Assembly: GCF_000407145.1 (NCBI RefSeq)
Contig: NZ_KE136473.1
Coordinates: 124,001 to 188,000, forward strand
Direction of reading: 5' to 3'
Origin: Enterococcus caccae ATCC BAA-1240
GTDB lineage: Bacteria > Bacillota > Bacilli > Lactobacillales > Enterococcaceae
DNA: 64,000 bases
This document shows positions 55,248 through 61,522 of this stretch, in pieces (within the stretch, counting starts at the first letter, position 1; every line of letters begins with the position of its first letter). The notes below the pieces were generated by a model, which did no database searches, was not told the DNA's origin, and saw only the letters and a program-made list of their open reading frames with translations. A program made the translations under genes and the position numbers.

Positions 55248-56206
55248 TGAGTGAAAAAAGAAAAGTACTTTTAGATGTTAAAGGACTAAAACAATATTTT
55301 AACGTTGGACGTCCTGATGAAGTAAGAGCGGTTGATGATATCAGTTTCCATATCTATGAAGGCGAAACCTTCGGGTTGGTTGGAGAATCTGGTAGTGGTA
55401 AATCAACGACAGGTCGCAGTGTAATTCGTTTATATGACCCAACCGATGGCGAAATCATTTTTGATGGGGATGATATCAGTAAAATTCGTTCAAAATCAGC
55501 AATGCAAGCATTTCGTCGTGAAGTGCAAATGATTTTCCAAGATCCTTATGCTTCGTTGAATCCTAGAATGAAAGTCAATGATATTATTGCAGAAGGAATC
55601 GACATCAATCATTTAGCGAAAGATGCAGCTGAACGCGAATCAAAAGTCAACGAATTACTAAAAGTCGTTGGTCTTGATCCAAGTCATGGTACACGTTATC
55701 CACATGAGTTTTCAGGTGGACAACGTCAACGTATCGGGATTGCAAGAGCATTAGCTGTTGATCCACGCTTCATCATTTGTGATGAGCCAATTTCAGCATT
55801 GGACGTTTCAATCCAAGCGCAAGTCGTTAATTTATTGCAAGACTTACAAAAAGATGCTGGCCTGACTTACTTGTTTATTGCCCATGATTTATCCATGGTG
55901 AAACATATCAGTGACCGTATCGGCGTGATGCATAGCGGTAGATTATTGGAAATGGGGTCAAGTGATGATGTGTATAACTTTGGTGTACATCCGTATACTG
56001 AAAGTTTACTATCAGCTATCCCATTGCCTGATCCAGATTATGAGCGTACACGTAAACGTATCGTTTATAAACCACAACCAGAAGACAACAAAGAACGTAA
56101 ACTAAGAGAAATCACACCTGAGCATTATGTGTATTGTTCGGAAGATGAAGTTGACGTTTACCGTAAGAAAATTGAAGAGAAAAAAGCCCAAGCGAATCAC
56201 GAGTAG
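55247..56206 (+). CDS. oppF: oligopeptide ABC transporter ATPase OppF
   Basis: 319 residues: Walker [14 protein letters not shown]-loop [12 protein letters not shown], signature [15 protein letters not shown], Walker [12 protein letters not shown], and [17 protein letters not shown]. It forms the second nucleotide-binding subunit with OppD. It is the last gene of the opp operon and is followed by a terminator, tandem repeats and the nuclease-dead TnpB homologue, the gene order reported for oppF-associated TldR systems. Confidence 0.96.
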   Translation: MSEKRKVLLDVKGLKQYFNVGRPDEVRAVDDISFHIYEGETFGLVGESGSGKSTTGRSVIRLYDPTDGEIIFDGDDISKIRSKSAMQAFRREVQMIFQDPYASLNPRMKVNDIIAEGIDINHLAKDAAERESKVNELLKVVGLDPSHGTRYPHEFSGGQRQRIGIARALAVDPRFIICDEPISALDVSIQAQVVNLLQDLQKDAGLTYLFIAHDLSMVKHISDRIGVMHSGRLLEMGSSDDVYNFGVHPYTESLLSAIPLPDPDYERTRKRIVYKPQPEDNKERKLREITPEHYVYCSEDEVDVYRKKIEEKKAQANHE

Positions 56207-56223
56207 TCCCTTGGAAAACAAAA

Positions 56224-56272
56224 GACTAGCTAAGAAAAGAAATCATTTTTTCTTAGCTAGAATTTTTAAAAC
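56224..56272 (+). terminator. opp operon terminator
   Basis: CTAGCTAAGAAAA and TTTTCTTAGCTAG flank a short loop, followed by AATTTTTA. Confidence 0.9.
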
Positions 56273-56289
56273 ATTAGATGAATGAATCA

Positions 56290-56745
56290 GTTTTCATTCT
56301 GACGTAATGATTTTAGATGGCTTTATGAGACAACGCTCTCAGTAAGTTAGGTGTCTCATTCAGCTTTTTATCTAGTCTAGCTTCACGGGCTAGCACCTCG
56401 GAAAAAAGATAAAATAAGAGTGAGACAAAAAGCGTCTCAATCGTAATTTCCTATTTTTCAGTCGGTGCTGAACGAGCCCGCTCAGCTTTTTATCTAGTCT
56501 AGCTTCGCAGGCTAGTCTCTCGGAAAAAAGATAAAATCTAAATGAGGCAAAAAGCACCTCAGTTAGATTTTCCTATTTTTCAGTCGAGACTAAACGAGCC
56601 CGCTCAGCTTTTTATTCAATCTAGCTTCATGAGACAGCTCTCTCGGCAAGTAGATAAATATATTGAAAGATAAAAAGCATCTTTCAATATATTTCCTAAC
56701 TTGCTCAAGAGCTAAACGTCTCATTCAGCTTTTTATTGGTAGGGT
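56290..56745. repeat. tandem structured repeats with covarying stems
   Basis: About three and a half units of roughly 125 bp. Each has CGGAAAAAAGAT-like sequence, a stem with loop AAAAAGC, TTTCCTATTTTTCAGTC, then GAGCCCGCTCAGCTTTTTAT and CTAGTCTAGCTTC. Inner stems differ but stay paired: TGAGAC/GTCTCA (56421-56439), a 13-bp stem (56535-56547 with 56557-56569), and a perfect 16-bp stem (56656-56671 with 56679-56694). Outer arms also change together: AGCACC/GGTGCT, AGTCTC/GAGACT, AGCTCT/AGAGCT. Paired change with constant loops indicates selection on structure. No ORF was seen. Confidence 0.8.
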
Positions 56746-56754
56746 GGTATTCAA

Positions 56755-57876
56755 ATGAAGGTATTAAAGGCTTATAAATACAGGCTTTACCCTACGGCAT
56801 CACAAGAAGAATTTATTAAAAAAACTTTTTCTTGTGTAAGGCTTGTGCATAATCTTTTATTACAGGAACGGATTAAGTTGTATAAGCAACTGAAAGAGGA
56901 CCCTAATTTAAAAGTTAAGTTACCGACACCTGCTCAATATAAAAAAGAGTATCCTTGTTTAAAGGAAGTGGATAGTTTAGCTTTATCGAATGCGCAAGTT
57001 TATTTGGATCGAGCATTTAAAAAATTTCACAGAGAAAAGTCAATTGGTTTTCCCAAATTGAAACAGAAAAAAGATTCTGTTTGCTCTTATACAACGAATA
57101 ATCAAAATGGTACAGTGAAAATTATTGATGAAAAATATTTAAAAGTACCTAAATTAAAATCGTTAGTGAGAATGAAGATGCATCGTCCAGTAATAGGGAA
57201 AATAAAGTCAGCAACGATTTCTTTGGCTCCCAGTAACAAATATTTTGTTTCAATCTTATGTGAAGAGGAAATTCCAACGATCGAGAAGACCTATTCGGCG
57301 GTTGGCATAACCTTAGGTGCTTCTGAATTTGCGATATTATCAAACGGTAGACGTATCGACAATGATAAATTTACGAAAGAATTCGAGCAGCGAATCACGA
57401 GAGAAGAAAGAAAACTGACACGTCGTAAAGAAATTGCAAAAGCAAAAGGGACGGATCTTTCCCAACAAAAGAATTACCAGAAACAAAAATTGAAAGTAGC
57501 GAAAATGCGGGAAAAGCTGATGAATCAACGAATCGATTTTCTTAATAAGATCACGACAGAAATTGTTCGAAAGTACGATTTGATTTGCATAGAAGATATT
57601 CATCAAGCTGATTTTTATAGAAATAGTAAGTTACATCGTGGCATCTCAGATGTTTCTTGGGCTTTATTTGTTTCAAAGCTTGAATATAAAGCTACATGGT
57701 ATAACAAAAGAGTGATCAAGGTTTTAGCTTGCGGAAAATGTTCTGAACATTCAGAAAATAACGTGAGTCAAATTTTTACTCAAGATATCAATGAGCAAAA
57801 AGGACTGCAAGATCCTGAGACTGCTGCTAGTATCAACGTATTGATCCAAGGACTGAAAGAAACAACAGGCAATTAA
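56755..57876 (+). CDS. tldR: TnpB-like nuclease-dead protein (TldR type, oppF-associated)
   Basis: 373 residues of the IS200/IS605 TnpB (OrfB) family. The N-terminus VLKAYKYRLYPTASQEEFIKK is typical. The RuvC core is altered: the first motif, normally VGIDLG, reads VGITLG (Thr186); the second keeps Glu280 (ICIEDIHQAD); the third, normally DRDINAA, reads DPETAAS (Glu355). The zinc finger keeps CGKC but lacks the second Cys pair. Two catalytic acids are thus changed, so cleavage should be lost while RNA-guided binding may remain. It has no TnpA partner and sits downstream of oppF, as in known TldR repressors. A decaying TnpB is the alternative, but the frame is intact. Confidence 0.85.
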   Translation: MKVLKAYKYRLYPTASQEEFIKKTFSCVRLVHNLLLQERIKLYKQLKEDPNLKVKLPTPAQYKKEYPCLKEVDSLALSNAQVYLDRAFKKFHREKSIGFPKLKQKKDSVCSYTTNNQNGTVKIIDEKYLKVPKLKSLVRMKMHRPVIGKIKSATISLAPSNKYFVSILCEEEIPTIEKTYSAVGITLGASEFAILSNGRRIDNDKFTKEFEQRITREERKLTRRKEIAKAKGTDLSQQKNYQKQKLKVAKMREKLMNQRIDFLNKITTEIVRKYDLICIEDIHQADFYRNSKLHRGISDVSWALFVSKLEYKATWYNKRVIKVLACGKCSEHSENNVSQIFTQDINEQKGLQDPETAASINVLIQGLKETTGN

Positions 57877-58023
57877 CAAAGTAAAGAACTGTAGGGACTA
57901 CAGGGATAGCCTAGGGCATATAAGATAGATATAGCGTTTAGTCGATCATTTATCTTTTTCTAGGAAATTTCTAGTTAATAGAAATAGTTCACTAATTATT
58001 AGTTAATGAAAAATAAAAAATTG
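57877..58023 (+). ncRNA. candidate guide RNA (omega-RNA-like) region after the TnpB-like gene
   Basis: TnpB guide RNAs derive from the 3' end of the gene and the element right end. Here a G-rich structured stretch (ACTGTAGGGACTACAGGGAT and GCCTAGGGC, about 57888-57918) follows the stop codon, then AT-rich sequence up to a terminator at 58024-58084. The scaffold/guide boundary cannot be fixed from one sequence. I found no convincing match longer than chance to the oppA promoter region. Its existence is inferred from the family. Confidence 0.45.
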
Positions 58024-58084
58024 AACTTTATTCCTCTTAATTCAAGCAACCAATAGTTTGGATAAGATAGAATAAAGTTTTTTG
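58024..58084 (+). terminator. terminator of the TnpB-like gene / guide RNA transcript
   Basis: AACTTTATTC (58024-58033) pairs with GAATAAAGTT (58070-58079), with an inner CCAA/TTGG stem, followed by TTTTT. Confidence 0.75.
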
Positions 58085-58143
58085 TTGTATCCGTTAAAAA
58101 TATAGTACAATAATAGTAAATAAAGGTGAAGAAAAGGGGCCGC

Positions 58144-58929
58144 ATGAAGGAGTATAAAGCACTTGTTTTCTTTGATTTAGATGGAACATTACTAGATAAA
58201 GAGTCAAAAATACCAAAAGAGAATCATGAAGTCATTTTGAAGTTAAAGGAAAAAAATATTTTACCATTGATTGCCAGTGGGCGATCGCCAAAGGAAATCA
58301 GACAAATCACAAAAGATACACCAATCAATTCTTATATAAGTTTAAATGGTCAATTCAATGTTGCTGAAAATCGAGTCATCTCAAAGCATACAATTCCATT
58401 AGAATTGATTGAAGAATTGATGGCTCTCACTGAGAATTTAGGACATTCTTTGGCTTTTTATACAGAAACAGAATATGCTGCTCGCTATTCTAATAAAACT
58501 ATGGAAAAATTGTATCATTTGGATAATGCGCCAATGCCAATGATTTCAACCGAATTTCACAAGAAACATGATATATATATGCTGTATCTTTTTTCAGAAG
58601 AGCAAGAAAAAGATACAATGTATCGAGTAGCTTTTGCTGATCGGCTTACCTTTTTCAGGGACAGTCCATATTCAATGGCAGTTGTTTTAAACGGTCAGTC
58701 AAAAAAAGCAGGTATCCAGCAAGTAATCGAAAACTTGAAACTAAACCATGTACCGACCTACGCGTTTGGTGATGGAGAAAATGATTTAGGGATGTTTGAT
58801 GCTGTACAAACGGCAATTGCAATGGACAATGCTTCGGAACACGTAAAAAGTCAGGCAGATTTTATCACCAAATCACATGTGGATAATGGGGTCTGGTTTG
58901 GATTGCACCATTTTGGACTATTAGACTGA
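58144..58929 (+). CDS. Cof-type HAD-family phosphatase
   Basis: About 261 residues from ATG 58144 (AAAAGGGG upstream; the frame extends to a GTG at 58126 inside the ribosome-site region). The HAD motifs are FFDLDGTLLD (nucleophile Asp), IASGRSPKE (motif II Ser/Thr area), Lys in SKKAGI, and FGDGENDLGMFD (motif IV). The Cof/YidA type hydrolyses sugar phosphates or nucleotides. It lies 14 nt before a second Cof-type gene, probably co-transcribed. Confidence 0.88.
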   Translation: MKEYKALVFFDLDGTLLDKESKIPKENHEVILKLKEKNILPLIASGRSPKEIRQITKDTPINSYISLNGQFNVAENRVISKHTIPLELIEELMALTENLGHSLAFYTETEYAARYSNKTMEKLYHLDNAPMPMISTEFHKKHDIYMLYLFSEEQEKDTMYRVAFADRLTFFRDSPYSMAVVLNGQSKKAGIQQVIENLKLNHVPTYAFGDGENDLGMFDAVQTAIAMDNASEHVKSQADFITKSHVDNGVWFGLHHFGLLD

Positions 58930-58943
58930 AAGGAAGTAGAAGA

Positions 58944-59744
58944 ATGACAGTAAAAATGATTGCAGTAGACATGGACGGAACGTTTTTGAACAGTCAACAA
59001 GATTATGATCGTAAAAGTTTCAATCAATTGTACAAACAAATGAAACAACAAAATGTTCGTTTTGTTGTGGCTAGCGGGAATCAATATTATCAACTTAAAT
59101 CTTTCTTTCCAGAAATTGCAGAGGAATTGTCATTTGTAGCAGAAAACGGCGCTTATGTGGTGAGTGAAGGGAAAGAGATATTTACAGGTGAAATCGATTC
59201 AAGCACTATTCATGAAGTACTTACTATTTTAGCTGATTTTAAAGAGGGGCACACGATTTTGTGCGGTAAAAATAGTGCGTATGTTGCTGAATCTGAACCT
59301 GATTCTTTTGTCGAACACGGCAAGAAATATTACCATCGATTAAAAAAAGTACCTAATTTATTCGAAGTAAAAGATGATACTCTATTCAAGTTTGCTTTGA
59401 GTTTTCCAGTTGAGCAAGTAGGAGAAGTGCTCGATCAATTACATCAAGCATTGGGTGATAAAGTAACTCCTGTTTCTAGTGGACATGGCGATGTGGATCT
59501 AATCATTCCGGGAATTCATAAAGCGCATGGATTGTTACAACTTCAAGAATTATGGGGCATAAAAAAACATGAAGTAGCTGCTTTTGGTGATAGCGGTAAT
59601 GATTTAGAAATGTTAAAGCATGCGGAATATAGTTATGCAATGCGTAATGGACAACCCAAAGTGAAAGTAGCCGCCAAAGAAATTATTCTATCCAATGATG
59701 AAAATGGTGTGCTTGTGAAAATAGCAGAGCTACTTGGGAACTAA
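58944..59744 (+). CDS. Cof-type HAD-family phosphatase
   Basis: 266 residues with MIAVDMDGTFLNSQ, VVASGNQYYQL, KAHGLLQLQEL and AFGDSGNDLEMLKHAEYSYAM. It resembles the YwpJ/SupH-like sugar phosphatases, where Ser/Thr/Asn after the second Asp vary. RBS AAAGGAAG precedes ATG. A paralogue of the gene immediately upstream; the physiological substrate is not evident. Confidence 0.88.
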   Translation: MTVKMIAVDMDGTFLNSQQDYDRKSFNQLYKQMKQQNVRFVVASGNQYYQLKSFFPEIAEELSFVAENGAYVVSEGKEIFTGEIDSSTIHEVLTILADFKEGHTILCGKNSAYVAESEPDSFVEHGKKYYHRLKKVPNLFEVKDDTLFKFALSFPVEQVGEVLDQLHQALGDKVTPVSSGHGDVDLIIPGIHKAHGLLQLQELWGIKKHEVAAFGDSGNDLEMLKHAEYSYAMRNGQPKVKVAAKEIILSNDENGVLVKIAELLGN

Positions 59745-59764
59745 AAAATAGGAACAAAAAAGCT

Positions 59765-59802
59765 TAAAACAGAAGTGATCAATTCCTCATTTCTGTTTTA
59801 AC
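59765..59802 (+). terminator. terminator after the HAD pair
   Basis: AAAACAGAA and TTTCTGTTTT flank a loop of about 15 nt; the T run is short. Confidence 0.7.
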
Positions 59803-59812
59803 TAACAAAGCA

Positions 59813-59841
59813 TTGACAAAAGCAAATAAATAGCATATACT
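59813..59841 (+). promoter_or_regulatory. infC operon promoter
   Basis: Consensus TTGACA (59813-59818), 17-bp spacer, TATACT (59836-59841). Confidence 0.88.
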
Positions 59842-59847
59842 GTTAAA

Positions 59848-60050
59848 GTTGAGAAATGAAAGCAGAAGCACCCGCTTCTCGCCTTAGCTGACAACGTCAC
59901 TGGGCTGGATATTGGATTCCTTATATCAATTGATATGAGTCCGAAAATCGCGGGGTCTGTATAACAGAGCCTGTTTTTTATTGTGTTTTTCACAATAACA
60001 GACTTTGGGAATAAGCGTTTCAGCATTGATTTTCTCTTAAAAAACTTGGA
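59848..60050 (+). ncRNA. L20-type ribosomal protein leader with attenuator
   Basis: A leader of about 200 nt before infC contains CACCCGCTTCTCGCC, AACGTCACTGGGCTG and a terminator-like stem GGGTCTG / CAGAGCC (59953-59971) followed by TTTTTT. Infc-rpmI-rplT operons of Firmicutes are controlled by L20 binding to such a leader, which leads to premature termination. The assignment rests mainly on position and layout; the structure was not computed. Confidence 0.65.
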
Positions 60051-60055
60051 GGTGA

Positions 60056-60577
60056 ATGACCATAGCAAAGGATATGATGGTGAACGACGGCATTCGTGCA
60101 CGCGAGTTACGTTTGATCGGACAAGACGGAGAACAATTAGGAGTAAAAACAAAAGTAGAAGCATTACAAATTGCTGAAACTGCCAATTTGGATTTAGTTC
60201 TAGTAGCGCCTACTGCGAAACCTCCTGTTGCGCGAATTATGGATTACGGGAAATTCCGTTTCGAAACGCAAAAGAAAGAACGTGAAGCTCGTAAGAAACA
60301 AAAAGTGATCAACGTAAAAGAAGTTCGTTTAAGTCCAACAATTGACGTAAATGATTTCAATACAAAACTTCGTAATGCACGTAAATTCTTAGAAAAAGGG
60401 GACAAAGTGAAAGCTTCGATCCGTTTCAAAGGCCGTGCCATTACCCACAAAGAAATTGGTCAGAAAGTTCTTGATCGCTTAGCGGAAGAAACTGCAGATA
60501 TTGCTACAGTGGAACAAAAAGCGAAAATGGACGGACGCAGCATGTTTCTAACGCTGGCACCGAAGAATGAAAATTAA
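60056..60577 (+). CDS. infC: translation initiation factor IF-3
   Basis: 173 residues: [40 protein letters not shown] and [15 protein letters not shown], followed by the C-domain [18 protein letters not shown]-type stretch and [14 protein letters not shown]-3 binds the 30S subunit and proofreads initiation. ATG 60056 is used, but it lies only 3 nt after GGAGG. An in-frame ATA at 60062, 9 nt away, may be the real start, in line with the atypical AUU/AUC/AUA starts through which IF-3 controls itself. First gene of infC-rpmI-rplT. Confidence 0.97.
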   Translation: MTIAKDMMVNDGIRARELRLIGQDGEQLGVKTKVEALQIAETANLDLVLVAPTAKPPVARIMDYGKFRFETQKKEREARKKQKVINVKEVRLSPTIDVNDFNTKLRNARKFLEKGDKVKASIRFKGRAITHKEIGQKVLDRLAEETADIATVEQKAKMDGRSMFLTLAPKNEN

Positions 60578-60624
60578 GCTAACAAGCTGATAACTAGTAT
60601 GAAAATGTAGGAGGAAAATTAGTC

Positions 60625-60825
60625 ATGCCAAAACAAAAAACACACCGCGGATCAGCAAAACGTTTCAAACGTACTGGTAACGGCGGGTTAAAAAGATTCC
60701 GTGCGTTTACAAGTCACCGTTTCCACGGTAAAACAAAGAAACAACGCCGTCAATTGCGTAAAGCAGGAATGGTATCAGCAGGCGATTTCAAACGTATTCG
60801 TCAACAATTAGCAAGAATGAAGTAA
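60625..60825 (+). CDS. rpmI: 50S ribosomal protein L35
   Basis: 66 residues, very basic: [20 protein letters not shown] and the ending [14 protein letters not shown] are the L35 pattern. RBS AGGAGGA is 10 nt before ATG. Second gene of the infC operon. Confidence 0.98.
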   Translation: MPKQKTHRGSAKRFKRTGNGGLKRFRAFTSHRFHGKTKKQRRQLRKAGMVSAGDFKRIRQQLARMK

Positions 60826-60922
60826 AAAGCTTGCTTGATTTGAGAGAGCTGAAAAGATTCTTGTTACAACTTAGCAATTAAAATAACTCATAGAGACAAC
60901 AGATATTTAGGAGGAATTAACC

Positions 60923-61282
60923 ATGGCACGTGTTAAAGGTGGCGTAGTAAGCCGTAAACGTCGTAAAAAGATCCTTAAGTTAGCGAAAGGCTATTACGGA
61001 TCAAAACATACTTTATTTAGAACAGCAAAAGAACAAGTAATGAAATCTTATAGTTATGCATACAGAGATCGTCGTCAAAAGAAACGTGATTTCCGTAAAT
61101 TATGGATTGCGCGTATCAACGCAGCAGCTCGTATGAATGGCTTGAGCTATTCTAAATTAATGCACGGTTTGAAATTGGCAGAGATTGATATCAACCGCAA
61201 AATGTTAGCTGAATTAGCTGTTAACGATGCAGCAGCATTTACTGCATTGGCTGACCAAGCTAAAGGTGCTTTAAGCAAATAA
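60923..61282 (+). CDS. rplT: 50S ribosomal protein L20
   Basis: 119 residues, starting [20 protein letters not shown] with [20 protein letters not shown] and [20 protein letters not shown], all invariant L20 segments. It binds 23S rRNA early in assembly and probably represses its own operon through the leader upstream of infC. RBS AGGAGG precedes ATG. Confidence 0.98.
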   Translation: MARVKGGVVSRKRRKKILKLAKGYYGSKHTLFRTAKEQVMKSYSYAYRDRRQKKRDFRKLWIARINAAARMNGLSYSKLMHGLKLAEIDINRKMLAELAVNDAAAFTALADQAKGALSK

Positions 61283-61310
61283 TTTTAAAAACATTGCTAT
61301 AACAATGTCT

Positions 61311-61340
61311 AACCTTACTCATTTGAGTAAGGTTTTTTTG
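61311..61340 (+). terminator. infC operon terminator
   Basis: AACCTTACTCA-TT-TGAGTAAGGTT followed by TTTTTG. Confidence 0.95.
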
Positions 61341-61522
61341 TCTCGCTAGATTTATTAGAAGCCTTCCTTTAACTTCTAACAGTGCGAACAAGTTATGAAT
61401 GAAATCATACAGTTTGCGCAGGAAACGTTTTCAATAAGAGCCTTGCTGGATATAATCTTGTTGTAATTAGAGAATTAATTGACGATAAATCAATACTCTC
61501 TAAAGAGCAAGGAGGAAAAGAT

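Noticed and set aside
56735-56757. Possible T-box specifier-like GGTAGGGTGGTATTC ahead of the TnpB-like gene
   Set aside because: It lacks the AGGGTGGNACCGCG core and antiterminator structure, and the downstream gene is not an amino-acid gene.
56755-57876. Complete IS200/IS605 insertion sequence
   Set aside because: No TnpA gene or clear left/right end hairpins were seen, and the TnpB active site is altered, so it is not an autonomous mobile element.
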